From Aplectana chamaeleonis (taxonomy: Eukaryota > Nematoda > Chromadorea > Rhabditida > Cosmocercidae), in the NCBI GenBank assembly GCA_029168955.1, contig JAPDOI010000210.1, positions 682,001 through 746,000 on the forward strand: a DNA stretch of 64,000 nucleotides, read 5' to 3'. Both the position numbers and the translations under genes were made by a program. This document shows positions 1 through 11,918 of this stretch, in pieces. Under the pieces are notes generated by a model. It was given only the letters and a program-made list of their open reading frames with translations, was not told where the DNA came from and searched no databases. Position 1 is the first letter of the stretch; each line of letters starts with the position of its first letter.

Positions 1-483
1 TGACGCAATTGTACCCAACAGGGATACTTTTAGCAATAACGGATAGTCAAGGGTTAATTGAAGTTTTCCTCAGTCTTCGACCGGGGTATATTAACCGGAA
101 AACATGGGTTACATTTGGGCTAGCCACAAGATTTGCACGCGGTCGCAAAGGCAAACAAAATCACACTTCAAGACTCGCGGTTCATGAATCTCACTCAACC
201 CTTCTAGTTCAATCCTGAAGATTAATTGTTGGTACTACAGTCTCAACCTCCTAAATTCCATTTACCAAAGTTTCTAATGTTCGCAAAGGTGGTAGAATGA
301 GGGCATGGTCCCCTTACTAGATAAAGTGTAAGGAGTGGACCAAACGCGATCGTTGCGCCGTTCGCGACGCCACCGGCCGAAGCGGTTTTGATCGCGCGCA
401 AAAATCTACCTCCGCGACAGCGTTCACCATTTTTTACATACCTTCGAAGGCAACGTACGCTCGAAAAACCGTGTCCGATTTTC

Positions 484-1026
484 TTAAAGGCAGTGGTCGC
501 GATCAAATATGCTGGTCTTCTTTTCCTCTCTGAACCCTTTTCTGGGTTTCGAGTAGTAGGACCTATAAGAAAGTATCGCGAAAAAACGGCTGTTTTGGGC
601 CAAATTTTAAGCCTGAACTTTCTGGTCTTTTAATAGTGGACGAGCCCACTCCACACCATCGGCATCGATGACCTCTTATATCAAGAACATCAGCTGGCTT
701 GAAATTGAACTTCAATAATGAACATTACTCATCTAGTCAAAAACATTGACAGAAGTGCTTGCTTTCATTGTTCAACTGTTTTTATTTGGTAAATTGGCAT
801 TTATTCCTCCCTCCGAATGTCGATGATTTTTGACTGCTCGGCATCAGACTGCGAATTTTTCGGGCGGCGCTGTGCACGTGTGCATGAACTGACATCTTTA
901 GGTCTTAGAAACTCTAATCCTAGTCCGTTTTTCAGCGCCACCTTCATAGTTTTTCAGCTGTTTCCGATCTAAGCTATTTTTTGTACTTTTTTCGATAACG
1001 TTTTTTATCGTGACCACTGTCTTTAA
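484..1026. repeat. TTAA-bounded MITE (family I)
   Basis: A 543-bp element. Its left end reads TTAAAGGCAGTGGTCGCGAT, and its right end is the inverted match (ATCGTGACCACTGTCTTTAA). It belongs to the AGGCA-terminus MITE set that recurs through the window. It has no coding capacity. Bases 1-483 upstream hold only GC-rich unrecognised sequence with no gene I can support. Confidence 0.7.
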
Positions 1027-1125
1027 CCGTTTGCGCAGCTGGATGAGCTTCTTAAACTTCTTAGGCTACTTAGTTCTTTTTGACCTTTCTAATGTCGGCA
1101 ACTACTTCAACCCATTCACGACCAA

Positions 1126-2356
1126 GTGTCCCACAGGTGGGACACGTTTTTCAAAAATCGATTTTTCCGCAGCACGAAGGAACTTACAAACCTACATATG
1201 ATCAGAGCATTGACCTGCCCTATTCATACAGTAGGTGCGGGCGGATCGCTGGCTTTTGGCGGGTGGATCGACATCCCCCGCCATCCGCCCGCCAGAAGCC
1301 AGCGATCCGCCCTGCAGCAGCCAGTGATCCGCCCGGCAGTAGCCAGCGATACGCCCGCTAGTAGCCAGCAATCCGCCCGCCACTAGCCAGCGAGCCGCCC
1401 GCCATTAGCCAGCAATCCGCCCTCGATGCCACATGTTAGTTTCCGGTGGTTCCCACCACGGTCCCCGTGTGCGGGACCAACCCCCCCTAGCCGTAGGGAC
1501 CATCCCCTCAGCTGCCAAAAATTATCCTTCGGCCTCTGAGTGATCCTTCAGAGGTGACTTTAAGTCACCATTCAGGATCGGCCTCGAAATGCCGAGTGAG
1601 CAGTCAGTGCGATGGAGCGCCTTTTATACCCTTCGGTTTGTTTACTCTGAGCATGATACAGATAACAGAAAAGAACTCGTCAATGATTGACAAGTTTCAC
1701 CGTGTAAAATGCGAGCGGGCGGATCGCTGGCTATCAAAGCAGTGGCGGGCGGATCGCTGGCTATCAAAGCTCTGGCGGGCGGATCGCTGGCAGGTTGCGG
1801 GCGAATCGCTGCATCTCATAGCTCAGCGGGCGGATCGCTGGCCATCAAAGCCCTTGCGGGCGAATCGCTGGCAGGTTGCGGGTGGATCGCCGCTTCAGAG
1901 CTTGCCAGCTATCCGCCCGCTAGCGTGATCAACTTTCCCAGGTGCCGCTATCCGCCCGCCAAAACGCAGCGATCCGCCCGCAACTTGCAGGCGTACCACC
2001 CGGAGAGGACTTGATTGCCAGCGGTCAGTCCGCACCTACTGTCTGAGTAGACTTAAAGAGAAACCTCGTGATTCGCCGGTAGGCCAAACGCAAAACGGAT
2101 TCGGACCTTTCCAGAAAAACCGTTTGTTGAGGTAAAAGAAAAAGCGCAGCCATTTCAGAAGCGCTTTATAGTTTCTTTGCGGTTCTATCGCTACTTTTTA
2201 TGTTGAAAAGAAGGAATATATCTTTTGAAACTTGTTCACTCTTTTCAAAACGTTGCAACTAAGTTGACCGTGTTGCGGTTTCGAGTTATTGTTCTTCTAA
2301 AACGAGACATCATCCGTGGAACGCTATTCAAGGTGGCGTGTCCCACTGGTGGGACA
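1126..2356. repeat. GC-rich inverted minisatellite bordered by palindromes
   Basis: Two blocks of degenerate units of about 26-30 bp built around GCGGGCGGATCGCTGGC. They lie at about 1229-1425 (mostly the complementary orientation) and 1709-1990 (forward, then inverted). Both borders carry the palindrome GTGTCCCAC-N-GGTGGGACAC (about 1126-1145 and 2337-2356). The same palindrome recurs at about 60047-60058, and half of it at 63658. The apparent 86-124 residue open frames here come from the repeat, which stays open in several frames on both strands. Confidence 0.65.
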
Positions 2357-3496
2357 CGGTATACGGTGATGCAATATTGTATGCAGTATTGAAGGGTTTA
2401 AAATAAATTGTCTAAAAAACACATGTTCAAATGCGAGTACCTCTCGGGATGAAGAACCGAATTTTGGAATTCCCCGGCCTGTCAGAGCTTGCCGTGGTGT
2501 GTTCTGTTCCTCGTGCTAGATGATTCACCAGGAAAACGCTTTTTCAGACCACAAAGCAGCTTCCTATGGGCTATTGTCTTATGAAAACATGGGCTTCGGA
2601 TTTCAAGCTTTGCCAACTATCTCTCCTTAATTCAAACATCGGATGAAGAAAAAAAAACAAGCGAGGTTTTCTGCGTTCAATGATGGTGAAGTTCATTGTT
2701 TCAGTAGTCGTTACATAGGGGCTTTGCATAGAACACAGACTTGTGAGGTTCTCAAGCAGAAGGTGAGACGAAGGCGGATAAATATGGGTCAGAAAGTCTT
2801 AGGAGGCAGACGCCAAAAGTCGCACATGAAAGTGTGAACGCTCACAATCTTTAAAGGATACAACACTCGACAAATCGAGTAAGAACAAATCACACAAACT
2901 CCTGAAGGGGATGAAAAAGTGCCGATATTCAGAGAACACTAGGACAAGATTTGTCGTATAAAGTCCACTTAGTGAGCAGTGGTCGTTTGATACGCGGGAG
3001 ACACAGCGATGCGATACGAGGACAATGCTACAATTAAAGAACTCCCCCATCTTCCTCGCCCAGTCGGGGCCACTCGTCACTGAGAACACACGCATAATAT
3101 CTGCAGCTCACGCAGCTCGTCCAGCTCACTTGGGCAATATCGTCACGCCACGATCCGGTGCCACTACACCGAAGAAGGTCCTCCTCACCGCCTTCCGACT
3201 GACAAACATGCTACATTGTTTGTTCTTCCTGAAGTTGCTGCCACATCAAGTCAAGTTTGAATAGGTTAGGCGTTGGCCGAATTTGCATAAGGATGCTGTC
3301 CCGCTAGCTCTGACATAATAAAATTGCAGAAATGTGACACGAAACGTGAAGGAAGCCTGTGGGTTGAGTCCTGCGCAGACACATCCACGTCGCTAATGCC
3401 GGAATTGACTCTTTTGCTTGTATGAGAAGTAGACCAGGATTACAAAAAGATCAGCAGACAAAGTCGGTTCTGCTAAAGCTCCAAGGCGGGCTGTTT
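2357..3496. other. Unannotated intergenic stretch
   Basis: No exon chain, RNA gene or recognisable repeat was found. The open frames at 2643-3264 have no recognisable domain and no consistent splice context. Confidence 0.4.
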
Positions 3497-4306
3497 ACCA
3501 CGTTTTTTAATAAATTTTGTCGCTCGATAAGAAAAACACAATTTTTATGGTTCAATATACACTTCAATATTCAGTATAATCTCCCTGGGCATAATACACT
3601 CAAAAAAAAACAAAAACAAAAAAATCAAAAGAAAGTCCAAGTCTCATCCATAGTGATGAATCGATGCACAAAATCCACTTTATCCTTTTTGAAACGCTCC
3701 AAATGTTGCTGAGAAAGTCGCATTCGAATGTGTTTTTGTTCCATTGTTAGCGAATGCGGCACCCATTGTGCACACAGCTTTCTAAAACCCTAAATTTTTT
3801 GCTTTAAATATGGCTCACACTACTTAATGAGATGTGTAGAGCCTCTACTAAATCTCTCTCAGTCAATCGACGATCTTCCAAAACCATATCCTGTATTTTG
3901 GCTATGATTTCTGGTGTTGATGCGCTTTTTGGACGTCCTTCACGTGGATCGTCTTCAAGGCTTGTACGACCACGTTTAAACTCAGCAACCCATCTTTCTA
4001 CTGTTCCAATTGTAGGTGAACAATCATTATACACTTTTACCATTCGGTCGTGAATTTCTTTTGATTCTACACCTTCCAAAAATACGAATTTTATCCCTGC
4101 ATATATTCAGTTTTCCCATTGCTGTGACACGGCGACACTTAAAGGCACAGTCCAAGCTCAAATGACTTGTAAACAAATAATGAATTGCCAGATTAAAATG
4201 AAACTTCGCATACGTTCATATGAAGAGTGTACCAACAGTAAAAAAAAATTTTGGCTAGTAGCAACGCCCTCTCTTATCGAACGACAAAACTTACTGAACA
4301 ACCTGG
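3497..4306 (-). mobile_element. Internally deleted mariner
   Basis: Minus-strand relative of the mariner at 57977-59257. The 5' TIR is at about 4265-4306, flanked by TA, and the diverged 3' TIR is at about 3497-3535. The N-terminal helix-turn-helix coding region is still open (3804-4079, 91 codons), including the segment VERWVAEFKRG. Everything between the first catalytic Asp region and the 3' untranslated end, about 540 bp of the other copy, is missing. An A-rich run (3601-3640) replaces it. It cannot encode an active DD34D transposase, but it keeps both ends, so it could be moved in trans. Confidence 0.8.
4137..4157. repeat. Solo MITE terminus inside the mariner 5' region
   Basis: About 21 bp reading TTAAAGGCACAGTCCAAGCT, nearly identical to the left terminus of MITE family C. 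It sits inside the deleted mariner where the 57977 copy has only TAAATGG-like sequence. It looks like a residue of a MITE insertion that was later lost. Confidence 0.5.
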
Positions 4307-4509
4307 TATACATTGAGTACCCGAAAACAAACGAGTTAAAGGCAGGGTTCGTGAAAAAAACGATTATTGTGCTATCCTCCCTTATGAGAAGGTAGATCTG
4401 GCCAGAAATAAGTGAAAAGTATTACAAAAAACGCTCAGGAACACGTTATTGCGCGGTGTCCTGTCACCTCCAGTTATCGGCTGTTTTGCCACATTTTATT
4501 TTGCTTCCT

Positions 4510-4973
4510 GAAGGCAAGGTTCACGATGAATCTCGTTTTCAAGTTTTCAGAGTGAAACACTACGCTGGCAGATGCTGGAGGGGATAGGGTCGAATAAATT
4601 AGCCAAAACGGGTCAAAAATCGGTAAAGAGAACCGCGAAGTTGAGATTTCGTTTGACAATAACGCCTTCTTAACCCGCTCCGCCCTGTTCTGACGATCTT
4701 GCGGTGCCGATGACGTTTCAAAACGCCAAAAATTGCCGCCACGTCCAGCCTATTAGATTCGCGCAAACATCGCCATTAGCGCACGCTTGTGGGAACTAGC
4801 AAGGCGCGTTAGCTCGTCCGCGCCCTGAAGCTGTGCGTGCGTTAGAAACTGTTATTTTAGCTTATTCTTACCGCTTTTCTTCTCTGTTTCTTAACTGTTC
4901 GTTAACTTACGGCGAAACAACCCCATTTTAAGTCAAGATCAAATTTAGTATTCATTGTGAACACTGAATTTAA
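4510..4973. repeat. MITE family A copy, nested in family E
   Basis: It begins GAAGGCAAGGTTCACGATGA and ends TTCATTGTGAACACTGAATT. It shares the interior motif GGATAGGGTCGAA with copies at 19760, 24918 and 52508. Non-coding. Confidence 0.7.
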
Positions 4974-5004
4974 GAGATTTCTGAGCATTCCTAGAGACTA
5001 ATGA

Positions 5005-5548
5005 CTACTTCAAAGGCACAGCCCAACCTCAGATTCGTTCTTCAGTTTTTCTGCTAATCTTGAAGAGAGTTTCGCGCTGATCAAAAGTTTGTCTCCAGAA
5101 TCGCTAAGGACCCACTACAAACGAAGTTATGGTCCTTCAAACATTGTAAATTTGAGCAACGGGACTTTTGTGGACGAAATGTCGCGGGCCAGTTTTTCAT
5201 CGTGCAGTCATCGTTCCGGAGCAGATCACAATATGAAGCTAGACCAATAAAAATGCAAGAACATAGATTTTGATCGCAATCCATGTCAAGTCTTCTCTTT
5301 ATTGAGTTGGAAAGCTTGCCATTGGGCATGACCCAGTCTTTCTTTTTTGGGGGCGTGGTTAACTTTTTCCTCGCCTTTTCTCGCCTATTCAAGCGAACGG
5401 GAGACGTCCGGTTGTATCGCCGCTCCCTGACTCCGCCGCAACGCGGCCAGATTGCGGACGAGTTACCCTCTGCGCTGCGAGATCGCTAAACACGGCGGCC
5501 GGAGTATAATATCAAAAATTACTCCCGAGGTTGGACAGTGCCTTAGGA
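5005..5548. repeat. MITE family C copy, nested in family E
   Basis: The left terminus CAAAGGCACAGCCCAACCTC and right terminus GAGGTTGGACAGTGCCTTAG form inverted repeats. The body aligns with 48056-48540. The open frames at 5081-5489 are not conserved as proteins. Confidence 0.7.
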
Positions 5549-6006
5549 GCAAATAAGACGGGTAAGCAAGCATTCATGGAAATTTCGTTAATTGGAGGCG
5601 TCCGAACACCTGTAAGTAGCCGTTATCGCTGGTAATTAGCATTCCTCCCCCAAATTTTCACTTTTTTACACTTTATTTTACTGTTTTGATCACAAAATCT
5701 ATATTCACCTCCAGCCTCAACCCGGCTTGCAGAACTAAACGTCATGCTGACCCTTTCCGTACCACTTCGTTTGAATGGAAATTTTTTTTACAAAACTCAG
5801 ACACCGGTGACGGTCGGTTGAGAAAAACTGCCGTAACCGGCTGTGACTGCCCCGGTCGATTCGTGCGAAAAACTTGACAAGGAAAGTGAAAACACCCGTT
5901 GTAGCTGGCTGTGGCCGACTAGGACAATATGTAGGAAATAACGACATCATGGATATCATGCACAGCTTATATAATCTCGTATGAATAAGCTACATCTACA
6001 TTCAAA

Positions 6007-6420
6007 CCTCTAAACAAGTGTTTGTGGTCTATCCCCATCGCGATGGAAGTCGAGTCGCGCATCTACCTATCCACTAAACGTCATCTTATGATGTGCGGAT
6101 CGGAGATCTACAGGACCGAAGTGGCAGATGTATGGGTTGGATTGCTCGGATAGGAAGCTGTTCGGAGTCTGCTTGAATATTTCTGGCAGCGAAAATGCCA
6201 TAACGAAGACCATTACCAGAAAGACGAGGGAGATGCCAACATCTCCCAACTTCATCTCAAGCAGCAATGGAAAGTCGACTTCGACTCTTCGGGCATATAC
6301 TAAGAAGACCGTCAGATCATCTTGTTCAACGCGTTCTGAAGATTCTCTTGAGTCCTACCTTTAAACTGCCGCCCGGACGTAGGCGAAAGTTATGGACGGA
6401 TAAGGTGAAGGAGGAATTGA
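6007..6420 (+). mobile_element. Degenerate RTE-type LINE fragment
   Basis: A diverged piece of the element at 15400-16631, corresponding to the segment after the reverse transcriptase palm (TGTTTGTGGTCTA, GGATCGGAGA and ATCTCCCAAC landmarks in the same order). It is full of frameshifts and truncated at both ends. Confidence 0.7.
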
Positions 6421-6809
6421 TTTTGTACAGATTACAAGCATAAAGCTCGCCCCAAAAACAAACAGAATGAAACTTTCAAAAAATATTAGTTGTGGATCAT
6501 AAACGTTGGCGAACATTGAGTAGATGAATGATTATTCTAACCCGCTGTTTGACGGGCAAAATGCCAGCCAGAGTTCGCCGGTAATGCTGTTGAGCGCGGA
6601 TTTGAATGTACCTCCCTTTGCTCTACGCCCCCCCCGCGTCCGCGTCGTTGCCCTTGGCGTAAATGTGGTTCTTCATGTGTAAGAACCGATATAGTGCAAC
6701 GTCAAATTGAAGTTTTGTTTCGATCTTCAGTGGTAGGATAATCGAATTCGGGAGAAGAAAGGCTGCGGATGGAAGAAACCAAATATAGTGCTAATCAGAA
6801 GGTTATCTC

Positions 6810-7306
6810 TTAAAGGCGGTGTTCGCGATCAAAAAAAATGTGTTTCAGTTCCCACTAGGAACGGGTAGTGGAAGGCCACACTGTAACGTTAACGTTGAAA
6901 GGACGCATAAAAACGAGCCAGGAAGAGCCCCTAAAGAGCATGAAGATCCCACTTAAAGCCCAAAGCAAACCCCGAAAGCGCAGTGCCCGCCCTCCGACGT
7001 GAACGAATGAAAACTCGAGATCGTGAGATGAGCGATGGTTTCAGATCGATAGCTCCGTTCTTCCTATCATTCTAAACTTCTCTCTTTACTCAGGTCAGCT
7101 CGAATACATTGGCTGCAAAAGACGGAAGGTAAAAGCCTCGGACAACTCGTTCACCATGCTTCCCTAGCTCAATTTTTGAGGTACCATAACCCCGTTCCCA
7201 GAAGGTCTTGTACGATTCCAGAAACATCATTAGAATCAGCATGGGACCGTTCTAAAGATAGGCGGTAAAACAGAAAAACGATTTTTATCGTGGACACTGC
7301 CTTGAG
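6810..7306. repeat. MITE family B copy 1
   Basis: Left end TTAAAGGCGGTGTTCGCGAT, right end TTTTTATCGTGGACACTGCC. It shares GAGCGATGGTTTC and CTTCTCTCTTTACTCAGGTC interior blocks with copies at 7790, 43161 and 51693. Confidence 0.8.
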
Positions 7307-7789
7307 GTTTCTCCCACGCTACACTGATGTTTTTGCAGTTTGTTGCTCAGAATTACGAGCAAGCTTTTGAGTGGACCTCGAGATTTTTATCACATTCTTC
7401 GTTAGAAGTCATAGCAAATCGGGTTCCACGCGTAGCGCTTTGCCTTATAGGCCTTTCGCCCAATCAATTCTGTGTGGTGAATGCATAGAGCTGCCGCAGT
7501 GATTTGCAGTTCCCGATCTAAGGCATCTTTCATAGTTCTCACAGCTAGCGCGACACGCGCGTGACGCGCGGGGAGCGCGGTGGGCTATAGAAGTTCTCAC
7601 TTCGCGAAGGTTTTTTTCTGCATGGCACATTTGAGGCCCAAATTTAACCCTCATCGCCATGGCCGTGCCGCCGGATATTTCATAGTTGCTTACCGCTCGT
7701 CCCGCGCGATGATAACTTTCATAGTTCACCGCTCGTACTATTTTTCTTTTTCTTTCAAAAAAACGATTTTCTCCGGTGGGAACGTTTGA

Positions 7790-8264
7790 TTAAAGGCACT
7801 GTTCGCGATAAACTTCATCCTCGAATTCTCCATGACAAACGCTTCTCGTGGTTTTCAGAAGCAGAACAGCGTCGAAAAAACGGGACGAAAAGCTACCCAG
7901 GAGCCAGTGGGAAAACCCCGCCATTGTGGACAAGTCCCGCCTCTTCCCGGCCCTCGACGTGAACAAAGGAAAACTCGAAATCGTGAGTTGAGCGATGGTT
8001 TCCGATCAAAAGCCCCGTTCTTCCCTTCATTCTCAACTTCTCTCTTTACTCAGGTCAGCTCGCTCACATTGGCTGCAAAAGACGGAAGTTACAAGCCCGG
8101 ACAACTCGTCCACTATTTTACCTAGCTCAACTTCTGAGGTACCATAACTCCATTCCCAGAAGGTCTTGTAAGATTCCAGAAGCATCATTGGAATGAGAAT
8201 GGGACAGGTTTCAAGATAGGCGAAAAAACAGAAAAGCGATTTTTATCGCGAACAGTGCCTTTAA
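7790..8264. repeat. MITE family B copy 2
   Basis: 475 bp bounded by TTAA on both sides. The ends AGGCACTGTTCGCGATAAA and TTTATCGCGAACAGTGCCT are near-perfect inverted repeats. It lies in the same orientation as copy 1, about 480 bp downstream. Confidence 0.85.
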
Positions 8265-10195
8265 GTTATGTTGAATACTCCAAATAGTGTCAAATGAACA
8301 TCACATTCGTGATCGGCACCCCAGAAACACGGCATAGGGAAATGTTGCGTCAGTTCTGTAAGGTTTTTCTGAAACGCCTCCACATCCACCCACTTAACAT
8401 ATATTTAAAATTCGTTCAACAAGCAATGGGAAGCTTCTAATTTCTCTCAAATCTGTAACTCATGGATACACAGCGCTTTGTTTAAACAATCAAGAAACCG
8501 ACTTACTATTAGTATTCAAGCTCACAGATTTGAATAACCCTTTATCGAAATTGTTGAGCCAACTCGTTCAGCTCAGCTGTGGGAAATACGAAATTTGTCC
8601 GGCTATAATTTTTTTTCGCAGATGTTCGCAGCAAAATTCGAGTCTACATTTGAAGAGACCGTGCCAGAATTCACCAGAAAGCATTTATCCGCTTTCTGAT
8701 ACGGGGGATACATGCCAGGTTCCCAAGTCAGTTTGTGCTCATCAGCTTAGGACGGGTAGAGAATGGCGCGTCGACAATCACAATTATGTTGAGATTCGTG
8801 TCATGCTGAACATGCTATGGAATGAGCATCAGTGATGTACTAAAACTTGAAAGAAGATTGCTGATTCTCTTCATAACTCCGTGCAGGCCTGCACTTTACT
8901 TCCTTCCTCATCGAAAAAAAAACGTGAAAAAAGAGGAGAGATAAACAAAATCATGATGGTCAGATCCTATGAATGTCCATGAATTCCAGGCGAGTAAGTA
9001 GAATGATGGCAACGAACATCATGACCCGTCGACGTGCCCCGACGTGTGGAATCACCACACCCAAGACGACGACAATCCATCTCCTGCGCAACATATGCGC
9101 CTCTCCCGGCTTGACTCGAGACTCCTCCACTCGCAAAACGCGCACATCAGTGTCGATGATGACCCTTGGGGGATGACGGACGCACGCTACGAAGAACCGG
9201 CCATATCATATTGACGCAGAGCACGCTGCTTTGAATTCCTCGACTTCCACACTCGTCGTTGTCGTCGTCGTCGCCACCGCTTTTGCAGACGGCGACGAAG
9301 TCAAATTTGGCGTAGATCGGCTAACATCGTAATGCAATGTTAGTAGTAAGTCATCATAACAACATGTTGACGTGACATCGAAAAACCACTAACATCATAG
9401 TACTGGTAGTTGTGAGTAGGCAATAAAGCAGATCTATGTATATGCAAGCTTCAGAGGCAATCAAGATTTTTTTCTGCAAAAAAATGAGGGGGATAAATGA
9501 AGTAACAGCGCGGTCTATTTCAAGATGAACCAATATGTATGTACCAAATTGTGTATGAATTTGGTGCAGTTGCGCGCCAGAGAAGCTATTCATATGCATC
9601 TACTCAAAAACGAGTCTTTGGTCCAGAAAAAAAGCGAAGTCTTGCACCGGTCATCTATCACTTTTTGTAAGGAGCTCCTCTGAGTGGGACAGGTTTGAGT
9701 TGATGGATTCCAGCTCATTTGACTTGCCTCTGATCCCTACCTAAACCCACGCGTGTTGCGTGCGGCCAAGAGAAAACTCGAAAACGATTATGCCGCTGAA
9801 ATCAAGTGTTCTCTTTAGGAACATATTTTAGTGTTTTTTTCGTACCGAGAGTTTTTTGAAATTCTTATCTCTTCTAAGAAGAGATAGGAAAATACGGCAA
9901 TCTAAAACATGTGTCGCACGTTGGGAGGGGAAGAATTCTGCGCTGGATATTCTTTTTTTATGTACATTAGAGAATATACAGTCGGAATTGATCGTTGTGA
10001 TAGTTTGCGTTCAATTTTGAAGGTTGGCGCGAACTCGGGGCTATAGCATACGTTGGTGCACCGAGCTCGCGCCAACCTTCAACGGGGGGGGGGGTACGCA
10101 AAGTATCACTAGGATCCATGTCAGCAGTATCTTCGAATAGGATTTTAGGGCTTATTCCTGATAGAGAAAAACTCATTTTGGTGAGATATCTATCA
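8265..10195. other. Unannotated intergenic stretch with one small hairpin
   Basis: No gene was supported. A short hairpin at about 10012-10082 has arms TTGAAGGTTGGCGCGAACTC and GAGCTCGCGCCAACCTTCAA. It belongs to a small family with the CACCGAGTTTGCGCCAAC motif that recurs at 11810-11885, 36500, 55180 and 57870. Confidence 0.5.
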
Positions 10196-10418
10196 GTGTT
10201 CACCAGGGCTGTGCGTAATTACGAATTACGATTTACGATTTAAGAATCACGGGTGTTTTCAACAATTTTTTACGATTTACGAAATTTCGGCCCAAAATCG
10301 TAACGAATCGTAACAAATCGTAACAAATTGTGAAAATGCGATTGAAAGAACATTATAAGTTTGCGGTCCAGAGCATAGATAAATCAAGCACTACTCTCAT
10401 ATTACTGATATTTGATTA

Positions 10419-10695
10419 CTGTGCTTCTCTGGGCCAAATTCCGGTCCGCAATTGCGTCTCGACACGCTTTGCGGCCGCGCGCATTCGAGTGGGAAGAGTT
10501 TCCAGCGCCGCAGCCGCCGATCTATTGACTCTAAGTGGGTTTCAGAAACTGGAAAGTATATAAAATTGGAGAAAACTATAAAAAAACCATATCGAGTCGG
10601 CTTTGGCGCTGGAAACTCGACTGACTCCAGCGCGTGCGGCCGCAAAGCGTGTCGAGACGCAATTGCAGACCGGACTTTAGCCCAGATAAGTACAA
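10419..10695. repeat. TA-flanked foldback (Tc1-like MITE), copy 1
   Basis: 277 bp with ends CTGTGCTTCTCTGGGCCAAA and the inverted match, flanked by TA. The arms contain TCCGGTCCGCAATTGCG, CTCGACACGCTTTGCGGCCG and CCAGCGCC. Further copies are at 37043-37321 and 46569-46846. Non-coding. Confidence 0.8.
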
Positions 10696-11773
10696 TATTC
10701 TTTATAATCGCTATTTTCGGTTAAATCTTATTATTTCCAGCCGAGCGTAGACAACATGACATAGCGTAAGATGATAGTTGATAACGAGATTCAGGTATGA
10801 CAGACCGCTCTGCTTTTCACATTGACCGACTCAAAAGTATTGAAGGGTTCCAACCTTTACTTGTCTCACATGCGGTCCAGGTCGGCGGAGCCAAGCTCAA
10901 CAGTTCTTTATCAACATGGAATGCTCTCGCCCGCCATCATGAACACGAGAGACGCAGACATATGGTAGAGCTAACGCCTATATCGGAGCGAAATTTCGGT
11001 CCGGAGTTGCAGGCAACCGTTGTTGCAACACTTGTTGCAAACAGGGGCATGCTGGGACTACGAGGTCCTGGCACGATTAGTCTTCGTCCCAGCACCTTTA
11101 TTGTCGAACTGTAGCCTGCAAAATCGATCGTCTGCAACTGCGGACTAAAGCTCCATCCCGCTATAGAAATCGGCTCTGAAGGCCTAGCTGGCTTATGGAG
11201 CAAGTAAGGTTTGGAACCCACAACCTTCACCACGAATGTTCAGCGGTTTAAAAGTTACGGGCGAACACCGTTATTTTGTGAATTGAAATCGGCTGAAGGA
11301 TCAGGAAAATCTTTTTCTAACCTGAGAACATTATTCGACAAAGAGTTTTACGGGGATCCCCGTAATAAGATTCGATAGATATCTTTGCCCAGAGGCAAGT
11401 TACCTGCGAGAGGAAAAATGATAATTTCTCGATCTGAGGAGAAGTATCAAGAAAATTTATGACTGCAGTCTATCATCTTTTCAAAAAGGTTATCACATGT
11501 TTCTAAAATTGGCGCTTCAAGCAAATTCGAAGCAAATGCAAAGAAAAAAGAAGAGTAAGAATTTCGTCATTTATAGGATCAGAGGTTTGGAGGAAACCTT
11601 CACCTTTTTGCTTTTCAGATTCTTGAGCAACCTGAACATCGCGAACCGCTATCTCTGCCGCAACAAACTTATGTTTATGGGAAAGAACGCTAATAAATTC
11701 ATTCGGAGTAACGCTTCAGAAATGTAGAGGGCAGACTCGAATGGTTCAGAAAGTGGTCTTGGAAAAGTACATA

Positions 11774-11918
11774 TCATCGACATGGATCCTGAAGAGACTT
11801 TGTGTTCCCCATTGGTGGTTGGCGCAGACTCGGTGCACCTATGTTATAGCATATGACACCGAGTTTGCGCCAACCTTCAACAGTGAACGCGAAGTCTCTT
11901 CAGGATCCATGCCGACGC
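11774..11918. repeat. Hairpin repeat
   Basis: Inverted arms of about 60 bp (ATGGATCCTGAAGAGACTT and AAGTCTCTTCAGGATCCAT) enclose the CACCGAGTTTGCGCCAACC motif. It is nested inside hAT-like element 1. Confidence 0.7.

Larger units (their letters stand above)
4333..5713. repeat. MITE family E copy, interrupted by two nested MITEs
   Basis: The left end TTAAAGGCAGGGTTCGTG and following sequence match the uninterrupted copy at 42713-43164. The homology stops at about 4509, resumes at 4974-5004 and resumes again at 5549-5713. The gaps are filled by a family A element (4510-4973) and a family C element (5005-5548). This gives a clear relative age order: E first, then A and C. Confidence 0.75.

Noticed and set aside
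1554..2014. 101-124 codon frames in the GC-rich repeat
   Set aside because: Minisatellite units produce the frames in several phases.
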